Part shown: in pieces, positions 34,666 to 47,278 of the stretch
Position numbering within the stretch: position 1 is the stretch's first letter
How the letters are laid out: the number at the start of each line of letters is the position of its first letter
NCBI RefSeq assembly: GCF_046630445.1
Contig: NC_092336.1
Coordinates: 503,455,001 to 503,519,000 of the forward strand
Origin: Rutidosis leptorrhynchoides
Taxonomy: Eukaryota > Streptophyta > Magnoliopsida > Asterales > Asteraceae
DNA: 64,000 nt
Direction: 5' to 3'
Position numbers and translations under genes: made by a program
Notes under the pieces: model-generated
The model's database searches: none
What the model was told of the DNA's origin: nothing
What the model saw: only the letters and a program-made list of their open reading frames with translations

Positions 34666-36037
34666 CTATAAGATTGATGGGTGTACACAAAGTTAAAACA
34701 AAATTAAGTTAAATGAAATTAACCTTAATATAAAAGTTGAAGAAAGTTTGTTGTTGACCAAGCCCATAAAGACCTATGTAGTATCCCGTGATTACAATCT
34801 ACAACCTATTTGTGGACACAGTTTGGCATAAGGCTTTGAACATACTGTGTGTAGCACATGTTTCTTTTAAATATACACACAAACACATACATATATACCT
34901 TTAACGTTAATATGTAAAAGATACGCATGTATACTTACTGTGTAAGACATATTCATACAGCAGAGGAACTCCCCTCATGGATAGCATGTTACTCTGATAC
35001 GCTACCGGATTATACATGCACGCATTTCGCGCTCATTAAACTTTGATTATGCCTAATATTATAACAGATAATATAAATTATAACAGTCTAAACCTACATG
35101 GCTGTACACGGACTACATGCGAAGACATACATTGATCCATGAATGCGTACTTCAATATGAAACTAGATTATTGTGACACGAACTAAGCATCACTAAGTCA
35201 TATCCCAAATGAGCTTAGCTCATAGTCATGCATTGTATGCTCAAAACTTGAGGTCGAATAACTGAGTCTATTGTAATTTCACATTTCAGAGTCCACATAT
35301 ACTCTGGACCAATGATAGATTAGTATTTAGAATCGTGTTTATAGTGGGAAAGATGAACCTTTCTATTCTGGACCAGACACCATCATCATGACCATTCATG
35401 CCAAAAAGTATCTTAGGTATTTAACATGTAGTGATGACTAAAGAACAAAGAGTGTATACAGTAACAATTGACGGGTTACATGATGCATATCATATGATCG
35501 ACACGACACACCTGTATACAAACTTATCATTTTTAAAGAACTTATTGTTAAAAGAAAAATTAAAACATGAACAAATTATAGAAGATAACTGTTACTAAAA
35601 GAGACTTGGGCTGCGTTTGTTAAAACTTAATGATGTAGTGTTGAATGATTCATAATCTGAATGATTCAAAGTCTCTGAATAAACTTGGTTCTGAATGAAA
35701 ATAAGATGTTTGATAATCATTTTGAATAAACAATATGAATATAGTAAAAATACTTTATTATCGTGTTACATGTATAAAAAATTCAATATACTTGTTTGTT
35801 AAGTGTTCTGGGTATGATTTGAGGAGGATGTTATATAAAATTTAGGTGCTTAATGGTTAAAAGAGTGTTTCATCTCTGAATGGTTCAGCACTGAATGATG
35901 AACCATTGAGCATCATATGTCATTCAGAGGTAAAAAACAAACGCATTGAATGCTAAAAGTTCAACATTGAGCGTGAACCATTCAGTTAAGAGGTAAACAA
36001 ACACACCCTTATATTCAGAAAACAACTAGAAGTTTAC
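34666..36037. other. Expanded intron 6 of copy 6
   Basis: 1.37 kb against about 110-150 bp in copies 2, 3 and 5. It contains AT-rich sequence without a gene and, at its 3' end, the TIR element at 35608-36008. Confidence 0.7.
35608..36008. mobile_element. TIR element, hAT-like MITE
   Basis: The left end GGGCTGCGTTTGTTAAAAC and right end AGGTAAACAAACACACCC are inverted. The interior repeats CTGAATGATTCA / TGAACCATTCAG motifs in both orientations. Related phrases occur in the intron of copy 3 near 20990-21160. No clear duplication. Confidence 0.55.
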
Positions 36038-37239
36038 CCTGTGTATAGCCTCAATAGCATCCTTTTCAGCTTTTCTGCGTCTGATAGATTCTTCAAATGC
36101 ATCTCGTTTGGAATTGTCCGCCTCAGCCATTGCTTGAGCAAGCTGAACATAAAGCTCATCATTCACACCTCTTTCCTGTTATGTTTCATGCAAAATGTTA
36201 TTGAATAATCAAATTCCAACAGCTCATGATTGCAATTCACAATATCTCACTCTAACACAAAAGACGTACACAAAAAAAAATTGCTTATTGACACATTTAA
36301 TCACACAACAAGATGATTCATTCATATACTATGACACTAGAAGGAGATTTTGATAGTCTCCTTTGAATCCATGTGATGCACTATAGTATGATCGGGTTTC
36401 GCTACCTTCAGTTATTACATATCACATGGATCCTAAATCATTGACCATTTCAGTCAAAGATGTAGATAGATTTGAACTTACGGAAGGACTTGTCTGTGAA
36501 AACTCAGTCCATTCATCAGAGGCCATTCCTGGATTCAATCTACTTGGAGGAGTTGACTCAAGATTTAAATCTGACAACAAGGATGATATTCCGGTCCCGC
36601 GACTGTCAGACACGACTCTATGGTAGTCTTGATTTGAATTATCGGGCTGTATTATGCTATTCTCTCTTTCACTAACAGATCTTCGGGTCAAGCCAGAATC
36701 AGAGTTTATATTTATTGGAGGTGAAGGCGGGGACGTTGAAACATCGGGTTCACCCAACCTGACTTCCCTGCATTATCGTTAGTTAACACATAAATTTACG
36801 TATCTTTGTTTCAGCAAACTTACACCTACCAATACAAGATGAGAGGAAAGCCAGCCTTACTTAGTGAAAATGAGATTTCCTTTGCATACAAATTGAATCT
36901 GACAGGATGCAGCTGCTTCTAAACACACGTAAATGGCTTTCCTGGACCTCAGATTCACCATCCTCCTATATATTATAAAGGTGATAACTAATAGGGTAAG
37001 CACAAAAATGTAATATACATCCATAAATATGCAGAATGTGAATCTTTTTTAGAATTAACCTTGAATAGTGCCTGTCTGTAGCTGCTCCCATGACAAGCCT
37101 TCTGACATTGTTCTGAAGTATGAACTCAACGATACCTTTCTCAATAGAACCCATTTCAATATATTGCACCCCAATACGCACCTAATTAATTCACACAATC
37201 ATGATCCCACAAAGCAAGATTATAAACTGATGTTTTGCA

Positions 37240-37560
37240 TGGTCAGAGACAGACTTAGCAATGATAACAGTTCCCTGGGTAATGGGTCAAAAAAGTTATT
37301 TCTGGTACCGGGTCAGGTCAGATCCGATCGGATTTACCTCGGATACTTTTTGGCTAACATAATCAAAATTTTGCTTGTAAATAAATAGCAACTCAAATAT
37401 GAATACAATAATCACACTATTTGAAAAATAATCTGCTCCATAATTATTCAAATATAATGATTTTGGGTGACATTTGACCCATTTCCTTGTTAGATAGTTC
37501 TTCCTTTCATTTTACCCAATTGATCCCCCAGAGATAAAACATAACCCGAACCAACCCATT
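37240..37560. mobile_element. Unclassified GGGTCA-rich repeat in intron 2 of copy 6
   Basis: Starts with GGGTAATGGGTCAAAAAAG and ends with CATTTGACCCATTTCC and ACCCGAACCAACCCATT. It resembles the repeat at 33358-34030. Limits approximate. Confidence 0.35.
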
Positions 37561-38256
37561 CATAAGCTAATGGGCTGTAATTGTGACCTCTACGTTCGTG
37601 AAAGAGCAAGAAAGTATATAATACCCCTGAGTTCAGACACATCTGCTTATATCTTCCGAGAAGCTGGAGCATCTCCTGCCTCTCCGCTTCATGGTACGCC
37701 TCGACATGAAGTCTATCAAGTTGGTTTACCGGAAACTTTGTGCCCACTGAAAATCAAAATAAACATTAAGAAATGTGTATAAAGAACCTGGGGCACTTCA
37801 ATCCAATATGCAATAATGATCATGTAACATATAAATCTAAAATAAGCGTCTATCATCCTACAGTTTTCTATGCTAAGAAATTGTTGATCCATCTATTAGC
37901 ATCATTGGGCACTCACAAAAAAATTTATATATTCAATTTGTATAACAACAAAGTAAAAATACAAAACAAAAGGTAAGATTACTCATAGGGATCTTCTGTG
38001 CAGGTTGATGAACATGAAGTATACATATCTGTTTATCTCCATACTTATATAACGCCCATCGCAGAGTTAACAGACTATCTTTAATCTCTTTCCCAACCGC
38101 CACGTAAACGTCATCATTATCAACTACTCTACGATTCGTTTCGGCAACAATTTCATCCCTAGTTTCAACAATCTCTGAAGTATCAACAACAGGATACCTA
38201 ATCATCTGATTCAAGGTTCGTGCACCTTCTACTGATACAGAACTAACCACAGCCAT

Positions 38257-39218
38257 CTCAAACTTAATCTATATTCATATGCTATAAGCTACACATACAT
38301 CCATTGACAATTGACACATATGTGTGTAAATTTATCAGTCAATATGGAGTAAAAACCCTAAACTTTGATCACGTGTTATAGTACCTGAAATAGTGAAACT
38401 GCAGGCCAAATAAACTTGAAAGTGATTGCGAATAGGTTAAAAATAGATGCAAATGAAGAAGTGAAATTGGTGATATCGAAAAAGAAGTTTAAAAAGGTTG
38501 TAATGATTGATTGGTCCTTGAAAAGGGATTACTTGTTTTGAGCTATATAAATACCTTGTTGACTGCGATCGCTATATAAAATTCAAATATATATACAATA
38601 GGTAATACGATGGTCATAAATTCATGGGTGATGATATATACCCAACTAATTTTTATAGTGTTATATAGTACAATACTGTAAAACATGTTTGGTTGTGTAT
38701 TTATAAAAATTGGTTGTGTATATATCACTCCCCTTAAATTTATAATTTTCTACTGTTGAACTTTGAAGAAAGTAGTAGTAGTAAATTGCAGGTGCGAATA
38801 AATAGCGGGCTCCATGAAAGCGTGCTGAAGAATTTTTTAGTATAATTACTCCGTATAACATTTACAAATACACAAGAATGCACCTCGAACTATTTCCAAC
38901 TTGTTATTTTTGTCTTTGTATTGTTAACCTTTTTCGTAATTAACTAATTATCCCATCTAATCCATTAGCTTTTTCATATATTTTTTTTAGATTGTCTAAA
39001 GAGGTTTGTAGAAAAAACCTTTACAATTATAAATTCATTACTCCAATAGTAAAAGCTTTTATATAGCTCAAAAACAATATAACTCAGTAATGCATATCTG
39101 TGAATACGAGAGAACTCAAAGAACTTACAGATTAAACTCAATCTGTGCAGTTTGAGCTCAGTATGTGAGTTCTATGGGTATTCTATCACTCTTAGTTCTT
39201 TCTGTATACCTTCACTAT

Positions 39219-39312
<94 letters not shown>

Positions 39313-40514
39313 TACATTATTATAAAGCACGTGCTATAAATCCTACGTGTCATTTTCTCAATTAATCTTAATTAAATAATCCTACGTGTCATTTTTTAAA
39401 TAAAACTCGATTATTTTATTAAACTGTATGAAATAATTATTACTTTAAGATAAAAGATAATAATAAAATAATAAAATAATGCATTAGCCGTTAATATATG
39501 TTATGGGCAAACATATATTAATATTGAAAAATATCTTTGTAAAGTTCATTATTGATTATGTCCATATTTAAAAACTATCTGTTTCCGTCATTATAGCCTA
39601 TTATATTTCAATAAAATATTAAAATAAAACTACATATAATAATAATAAAATAACTAAATCATATATTGCCATTTTTGGTTGTTGTCGAGAGCCACAAACA
39701 AAAAAAAATTCACTTTGTTTTTTTCTTTTTCTTTTTTTTTTCTTTCAAAAAAGACCAAATCATATAGGGATTATTTATCGTTTTATTACTCTTCTATAAA
39801 CTATTAAATATATATTTTATTATATATTATGATTATCTATATCTATATATAATTAAAAACTGACTCCCATCTTCATAAATGAGGCAAATATAAATTGTTA
39901 ATTCTGATTTTAAAGTAAAGAAAAAATATTTTTTTGGTAATTAAATAATCCAGTTCTCTGTATATAATTAAAAAAAGCAAAAAAAAAAAAAATACCCCGG
40001 TTAAATTGATGAACGCTAACGTACATGCATCTGGAGTGGGGTCCACTTATTTTATCCGTATATGATCCGTATTTATGTTTTTGATTCTAACCGCCTACCC
40101 TCCTTAGTTCAATCGTCGCTATCCCTTCCCTTTCCTCTTCTCGCGCCTCACCCCAACCCTAATTCCCATCCTCTCATCCCACACGTTACCCTCATTCTCT
40201 ACCCTTTTCCCTCTGTTTGTCGATGTAGGTAACTGGCGGTTGCTAAAACTTTTCAATTTACCCAATTACTGGATATTTAATTGTTTGCTGTACACTACAA
40301 TTAAATTCGTATTCATGAAATTCAATTGATTTCCTTCACCTTCACATTCCAGGCTGCAAGCAAAGTTTTCGGTTTTGTAACTTCCATTTCAATTCAATCA
40401 CCCAATTGGAGGGATGGTTCGGATTCCGTATAGGGTGCATGCATTGATGATTATAAATTCAAGTATCCTGTGTTATTGTTATGTGTATCAACCAAAATAT
40501 CAGATTTCCTTACA
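38257..40514. other. Spacer between copy 6 and the RPA-like gene
   Basis: The gene array ends here and transcription changes to the plus strand. AT-rich throughout. It contains a 90-bp TA microsatellite and, from about 40080, a C/T-rich stretch that looks like the 5' UTR and leader-intron region of the next gene. Confidence 0.6.
39221..39310. repeat. (TA)n microsatellite
   Basis: Uninterrupted TA run of about 90 bp. Confidence 0.95.
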
Positions 40515-42883
40515 ATGACTCAGAACAAGACACCATCCACATCTGCTGTTGAAACCAAAACATATGTGTTTCTGAATGAGCTTGGATTAGGTAAGCAATC
40601 CCAAGTGCAGGTTATGATATGCAGAAGTTGGGATACACATACAATTTATGGCAAGTATTTGGGGACCGAATTCATAGCTTCAGATGAAAAGGTATACACT
40701 TATAAACTCATTTTCTCATTAATTCAAATTTAGGATAGCTAGCCAAATATTGCTTGAATGGTTTTGATTAGTCTGATTTGTCTAAATCACGAAATCTAAA
40801 CAAAAAATTGGTGCAATGACTAAATATGTTTAAATAAACTCTACAATTAAATTCTTTTCTTAAATCTTATTTGTCATTATGTATTTCATATTCATTATGT
40901 ATCACATATTAATTGCCTTATTCTTTGTCATGCGTATGATCTTGGTCAAACATATACCTCAGGGGAATGTGATACAATTAACTGCTAAAAGTAATGTGGC
41001 CCACCACTTCATTCCACGGCTTAAGGATGGCTTTGTTTACTTGCTAAACAACTTTGATGTCATATCGAATAGAGATGACTATCGTATTTTCAAAGACAAT
41101 GCCCTGATGATTGAGCTTAATGGGTCCACATTGTTGAGGAAACAGCCAAATGCTGATGTGAGCACGTTCGCCCGACATCCCTTCAACTGTATTCAAATAG
41201 AATACTTGCAACCTACTTTGGGAAAATTTGTTGTAGGTCTGATTTCCTGCAATTGTTTGTGTTATTTATTTGCATCCCCTAATTACTTTGACCTGATTAG
41301 CTAATGCATCATTATTTCCTTAGACGTTGTCGGGTATGCTGTGAACGCCACTCAACCCCCCCGGGGAAATCTGCCAGAGCAATCCTAGAGTTTGACCTGG
41401 GAAATAAGCGGTAAATATCTTATCCAACTATCTACGTGCATTTAAGTTTTATGTATACGTCTGTTTTTCGGCATGATTAGTGTGCTAACCTTCTTTGCGT
41501 CTCCAGGGGTAAAACGATTAGGACGACACTATGGGGCGACTTAGGTGACTCTTTCCTTAAAAGACAACCTGCAGCCCCCGCCTATTACTACATCATCTTG
41601 ACTTCCGTGTCGGTGAAAAAGGGGTTCAACGGTATGCGTACCAGTCACCAATTGGGCCTGCTAGCTATCTGCTTTATATGTTACTAATTTTAAACACTGT
41701 GCTTGGCAGGTATCCTCTCACTCTCTACGTCAGCGACACTTATTATCGACAATGCTGAAGTCCCTGCCCTTATCGACTTCAAGGAAAGAATGAGGTTTTC
41801 TACATAGTCACTCTTTCTATATTTCATTCTATTCTAAGGTTTATTACATACATTTTTCATATTTAATTATGGGTTGTCATGTGCATCTGTCCTGTTTTGG
41901 CAGTGGCATTCAATTGCCCATAGCCGTCGAGCCTTCTGCTCCCGGTTGGTAACTCCCCCCACTAAAGGATGGAACTCTTCGTGAACTCCTGGATATGGCG
42001 CGTAAAGGGAAAAAAACATTGTAAGTGTAGCCTGCCATTCGTTCCCATCTTACTCTCTATTGCATCATATCCCACTAACTCGCGTCCAATTGTTTTCCTT
42101 CCCCACTTAGACGATCGATGTATTTAGGTGCACAGTGGAGATTCAAAACATCCGCATGAAAAACTATTGGTACTACAACACTTGCAGCGTCTGCAAAGCG
42201 AGGAAGGGTCTTGATAGGAGGTTTGGCCAACATTGGTGCGAATCCTGTAATGACAACGTCCCCGAACCAATCACCAGGTATTTGTGCCATAACCCTCTCA
42301 TATAAATGCCCATGAAAATGTGGTTTTCCTTTATATAGTAGATCTTTTGCCACTGAATTTTCCACGCAATCCACTTTCAAAGGTTCCGCGTGATATGCGA
42401 CGTCAGAGACGATACAGTCACAACGGTCATGGTCCTCTTTGATGAGACTGCTGAAACTGTAACCCAAACTACTGCAAAGGCTCTACTAGCTGAGGTCGAT
42501 GCGGTATGAACCTCTATTTACAAATTTAGGCCATATCTAACAATCCGACTTACGTGTATGACTTTGTGCAGGAAACCTGCAACACCGTCCTGCCTAATGC
42601 ACTCGCTAACTTGGTAGGCACCACAAGAATGGTCCTTTTGAAAGCAACGTCCTACTATGATCAAGGCACATATGAGAGTTTCAACTGTATAAAAGTTTAT
42701 GCGCCAGACTCTGATCCAGCCGACCACCCCCTGCCACCTACTTCGGAACCAAATATACCTACTAAGTCCTCTCCATCGACCATCACCCTTGCTCCGGCGT
42801 CGTCGACCCCCAAAGGGCAGAAGCGAACCATCGAGATCCCAACACCCGCGAAACATTCGGAGCGTTCCCGTCGGCAAAAGTAA
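40515..42883 (+). pseudogene. RPA70-like single-strand DNA-binding protein gene (probably broken)
   Basis: Nine exon-like segments: 40515-40691, 40963-41236, 41324-about 41411, about 41506-41632, about 41710-41794, about 41903-42020, about 42111-42275, about 42382-42504 and about 42572-42883. The products resemble the plant replication-protein-A large-subunit family: N-terminal OB-fold-like segments (exon 2 KSNVAHHFIPRLKDGFVYLL), a middle OB fold (RTTLWGDLGDSF) and a C-terminal zinc ribbon CSVC...CESC with 13 residues between the pairs, followed by a basic tail ending RSRRQK. Such proteins bind single-stranded DNA, and the family is often amplified or captured by Helitrons in plants. Two defects are seen: exon 3 needs a one-base shift to continue after ATQPPRGN, and the exon after 41903 has an in-frame stop after EPSAPGW. 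It is therefore probably a young pseudogene, or a variant with different splicing. Confidence 0.75.
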
Positions 42884-42935
42884 ACTAGCCACTTTATTAT
42901 CTATTTCTGCCCTCCTATGTCCCAACAACACACTC

Positions 42936-42996
<61 letters not shown>

Positions 42997-43096
42997 GTTG
43001 TGTATGTGTATGTGTATATATGTATGCATGTATGTATGTACGAACTAATTTATGCATGTTTTTATTTATATATATATGTGTGTGTGTGTATATATA
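42884..43096. repeat. TA/TG microsatellite stretch after the RPA-like gene
   Basis: (TA)n at 42942-42993 is followed by TATG/TGTA-rich simple sequence up to the edge of the retroelement. The junction with the LTR shares only TATAAAGCCC, so no target duplication can be read here. Confidence 0.85.
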
Positions 43097-44024
43097 TATA
43101 AAGCCCATTAATAGCCCATAGTCTAATTTCCACAAGTGTCGTTCTTTTGTCCAAACCCCAATTATGGTACAAAGCCCAATTACCCAATTTTAGTAATTAG
43201 CCCAACATCATGATTACTTCGGATTAAATAAGCATAATAATAACTTAGCTACGAGACATTAATGTAAAAAGGTTGAACATAACTTACAATGATTAAAAAT
43301 AGCGTAGCGTTACACGGACAGAATTTTGACTTACACACTCAAACGATCTCTATCATAAATCTTATTATTATCATAATTTAAAATTAAAATTAAGATTATT
43401 GTTATATCTTATTAAGTGAACATTATGATAGAGATATAGAATATAGATATTGATAATTGATATTGATAATAGATAGATGGATCGATATATAGATAGAAAT
43501 ATGATAGAAAAAGGTATTTTTAATTGAACGTAAATCATCGCCTTTTATAGGCAAAATATGAAATTGAATTTTCATTTACGACCCCTGAACTATGCTCAAT
43601 TAACAACTTTTTATTATTTAATATTATTCTTATTATGAATTATTTAAATATTATATTTTATTCTTGTGCATAGTTGACTCGTAATTTTTACACCGTTGCG
43701 TCGAGCGTTGAGAGTTGACTCATGTCCCGGTTCCGGATTTTCGAACGTCCTTTCGTACAATTTTATATTGTGTACTTTGCGTTTTGTAACTTGTACTCTT
43801 GTCATTTTTAGACGTTCTTCATCAATAATTTGAACCTTTTTGATTGTATCTTGTACTTTTGAGCTGTTTGGACCTTTGTGTCTTCAATTCGTCGTTTTCG
43901 CCTTTTGTCTTCGCACTTATTTAATATAAACAAATATTACTTGAAAATGGAACAATATCAACTAAAATCTTGTCTTTCTTGGGGAATAATGCTATAAAAT
44001 ATGTGTTCATTTTTGGCATTATCA
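43097..44024 (-). mobile_element. Inner Athila-type element: low-coordinate (3') LTR, short copy
   Basis: About 928 bp nearly identical to 55333-56261. By eye I count four mismatches, which points to a recent insertion (very roughly 0.2 million years at 1.3e-8 substitutions per site per year). It ends inward at ..GGCATTATCA, followed by a purine-rich tract on the minus strand. It is shorter than the 2.0-kb partner LTR. Confidence 0.88.
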
Positions 44025-46697
44025 ATATTCCCACACTTAAGCGTTGCTTGTCCTCAAGCAATATAGTTTTGAAAAATACTTGAATCACTTCTTTATTCTT
44101 CACACTTTGTACATCAGTGACTTCAATACGGCGGTATGAACAATGGTAGTAACAATGTGGTTAAAGGTGGGTGTGTCTTTTATAGTTGCCTCGGGTTTAG
44201 GTCAATGACACTGGCAATCAAATAGCCGATTTACTTTCGGTTTCCAAAGCAAAGTGCACATTTGAAAGGCGGTTTACAGTCCCACATGACTATAAAAATT
44301 TAGATCCTTCAAAGAAATTGGATCTTTATGAAAACATTTGATCTTTTGAAAATTCATGCTAGATTTTACCCTAGACAAGTTTTCTGATTTGATCCATCAT
44401 CGGTGTTGCAAAATATATTTGTGGATCAATATTTTGGCTAAAACTTTTAGGTTCGTGTAATCCACTGCTATCCCGGTATCGAATAGCACACATCCAGTTT
44501 ACTTGTTCCGTATATTACCTTTCGGTAAACTACCGTCCGGTTGTAAAGGAAAGCGATGAACAAGAAACTGTTAAGGCAATGTCCCGTGACATGCAGATGA
44601 TTATGGTCTTTTAACGTGTCGGATGCTAGAACTCTCCTTGGTAGGAGCGATAGTAAAGATCATCCTATGATTTTTCGGTCTGGCACAAGGTCCTGTCTCC
44701 GACCATGCTATGCAACCACCGTTCTTATGGTTGACACCCGATTTGGTTCAGGTGACCTAATGAATTCCATGTGAATTCCTAGGATTTTACGTTCAATGGT
44801 AATGAACGCATTGAAAATGGATTTTCAGAAAACAATTCGGTTTGCAATTTTGATCAAAATATTTTCTCGTTCAAGCTCGAGTTTAGATATCATCGAATTC
44901 CATGAGTTTGAATTCTCAATCTTTAAGGTCAATCTCAAGGATTGAGTAATATCAGTCTTAAAAGCTGATTTTTAATCTTTAAGGAGATTATCCTTTTCTG
45001 GGGATCTGATTCATTAGTCTTATCCAGCTAATTTGCATGGTGCCCCCCCATTGTACGAGATAAATCCTTCTCATGGTTAGGATAAATCTGACCAATTGGC
45101 GACCCTGTTTAATGCTGAGGTCCGTGGATTTCCAGCCGATTTTAGTGATGACTTTTCTAGATTTTTCGTCAACCTACAGCTGGTCTGGACGACAACTTCA
45201 TGACCTAAATCAAGAAGCGCGTGTCTTTTTCGGAAGACTTTACTTCCTTTTAATGATGGAATTGATTCATCGTGTAGATCCATCTCTTCTTTTCTTTCCT
45301 CGGATAAAACAATTGATTATTGATTATTGTTCAAAACAAAAGTATTTTCAATTGTTTGTACAAAAATATGTGATATATTTTGAATAACTTGGTAAAGTTT
45401 TCCCACACTTGGCTTTTATTTATGTTTTTCTTTGCCTTTTTCTCCTCTATTCCATTCTTAAATGAATTCTAACATTTTGGGTTGTTTCTCAATTTATGTC
45501 CTTTTCGAGGTAACGATAATTTCGGCTCAATGACCTAGTTTTCATCGTTCATAAATATGTATAAACATGATTTTGAATTCATTTTGTTGAAAATTTTGAA
45601 AAATTTTACTAGAAGTGGGTAGTCAGTATATAAGACTAGGGCTGTTCCTTGTTATCGGAGAGCACTAGATTCTAATACAACTACTGCGTTACTAGTATTT
45701 TTAATGGTAACCAAGTGTTTAAATCAAAAATTTTTAAAATCCGAAAGAATTTAACCCCTTCCCACACTTAAGATCTTGCAATGCCCTCATTTGCAAGAAA
45801 TCAGTAACAATTTAAATTATTGAGGGTGATTAGCGTAGAAAAATGATTAAATTTTACCAAAGTTTCCAAACATATTGGATTTTTTTTTTTTTTTTTTTTT
45901 TTATATGTTTTTGGCATACTTTAATTCAATAAGATTAAAAATAATGATAATAAAAGTTCTCGTCCCTCCCTCGGGTAAAGCAATTTCGGTTCAATGACCT
46001 AGTCTTCAACTTACGACGAATTTTAAAAATTATATTTTTAACTTAATGAGATAAAGTAAATTTTTGTTTTTAAATTCACACAATTTAAATATAAAATTCA
46101 AAATTAATATTAAAAATTCACACCAAACTTAAAATTTGAAATGCATAAAATTAAAAAATTCATATTTTTAAAAAATTAAAAATTCACACCAAACTTAATT
46201 TAAAAATTCATATTATAAATTCACACCAAACTTATATTAATTTTTCAAATATTTACAATTTTAAATATATTGTTTTTACAAAGTTTACAATATTAATTTA
46301 AGATTTATATATTAATTTTAAAAATATGGTAAAAATAAAATTAAAAATCTTTTTGGCTTTTTATCCCACTTTAATCAATCAAATATTATCAAAAATATGC
46401 GCCCCTCTTTTCGGTAAAGTAATTTCGGTTCCAAGACCTAATTTAACTCATGACGAATTTTTGAAATATTTTGGGTTGATTGATTAAAGATATTTATACC
46501 TTAAGAATAAACGTTAAATTTCGCAGTGATGTAATAAATTTTTGAATGATATCAATAATTTCGGTCGCCAAACCTAATTTTATTTAATACCAATTTAATA
46601 CTTTATAGCGAACAAATTAGCGTTTATTATCAAAAGGTTAAAAATAAAAATAAATAAAAAATAAAAACTGTACAGACTTACCTGTGAGATAGTATTC
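44025..46697. other. 3' non-coding region of the Athila-type element
   Basis: In this lineage an env-like frame often follows pol. I see no such frame here, only AT-rich sequence with repeated CCACACTTA and TTCGGT..CAATGACCTA phrases. The repeats suggest this part evolves by local duplication. Confidence 0.6.
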
Positions 46698-47114
46698 TTA
46701 GTTATATGATCTATCCCATTCATAAGATAGTCGGTTTAATTGGTTTTCCATAGCTACATAGGCGTAACCTCGAGCATTCAGTGTCTTTTCTTCTAAACAT
46801 ATGAACGGTCCGTCTCTACATAAAGTAACAAATTCGGTATTTGAATAGGTTTGATTATTTGAACATTTACCTCCATGTGACCATTTTCCGCATTTGTGAC
46901 ATCGTTCTAGGTGTCGTGCTCTTCTTTTCGCTGCGGATTTTGATTTTCCTTTACCAAATTGTAACTTATTATCTTCACATCTGGATTCTTTTCTAACTCC
47001 GTCCATTCTTTCTCTGATTACTGATACTAATTCACTCGGGAGTATGTCATTATTACGTTTAGTGATCAAAGCGTGTAGCATTAGACCATGGTTTAGTTCA
47101 CAGGCAGTCTTCAT
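46698..47114 (-). CDS. Small frame after pol in the Athila-type element, zinc-knuckle-like
   Basis: 138 residues, 165 bp beyond the end of gag-pol on the same strand. The middle is basic (KGKSKSAAKRRARHLERC) and is followed by CHKCGKWSHGGKC, a CCHC-like finger with one residue fewer than the usual spacing. The function is unknown to me. It may be a decayed part of the post-pol region or an accessory nucleic-acid-binding protein. Confidence 0.45.
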   Translation of the reverse strand: MKTACELNHGLMLHALITKRNNDILPSELVSVIRERMDGVRKESRCEDNKLQFGKGKSKSAAKRRARHLERCHKCGKWSHGGKCSNNQTYSNTEFVTLCRDGPFICLEEKTLNARGYAYVAMENQLNRLSYEWDRSYN

Positions 47115-47278
47115 TTCCTAAAAAAAATAAAAATTCAGAATGGGGGGAGAAGACTAGTTCTTTAGGGTCTGCTAGGGAAAGACCATTCGGGTTCCATTTT
47201 CGAGAACTACATGAAAACAGACAATCTAACTCTAACAGAAATACATATTATCCTTTAAAGACTTGATTCTCCCCACAC

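Larger units (their letters stand above)
32075..38256 (-). pseudogene. U-box/kinase array copy 6 (best kinase, broken linker exon)
   Basis: Exons: 37983-38256, 37625-37746, 37060-37181, 36861-36965, 36330-36767, 36038-36175, 34135-34665, 32491-33222, 32075-32281. Eight exons are open and in phase. Exon 5 has an in-frame TGA (36422-36424, where copy 5 reads ACA) and a length of 438 bp that does not keep frame (433 and 451 bp in copies 3 and 5). As spliced here the product would stop in the linker after the USP-like domain. The kinase is the most complete in the array: IGEGGYGSIF loop, VAVK, HGDLKPAN, DFGIC, an activation segment with RTNPKGTF, then DPEF. The U-box begins [20 protein letters not shown] and ends in an eight-residue extension WNHLIQIY absent elsewhere. 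It could be a recent pseudogene, a truncated USP protein plus untranslated rest, or a gene with an alternative exon-5 splice. Confidence 0.82.

Noticed and set aside
8434-38256. Array genes as receptor kinases
   Set aside because: No signal peptide or membrane segment in any copy; a USP-like N-terminus and C-terminal U-box define a different family.
42518-43135. 205-residue minus-strand frame
   Set aside because: It runs antisense through the last RPA-like exons and then through TA/TG microsatellite; its Tyr-Ile repeats are simple-sequence translation.
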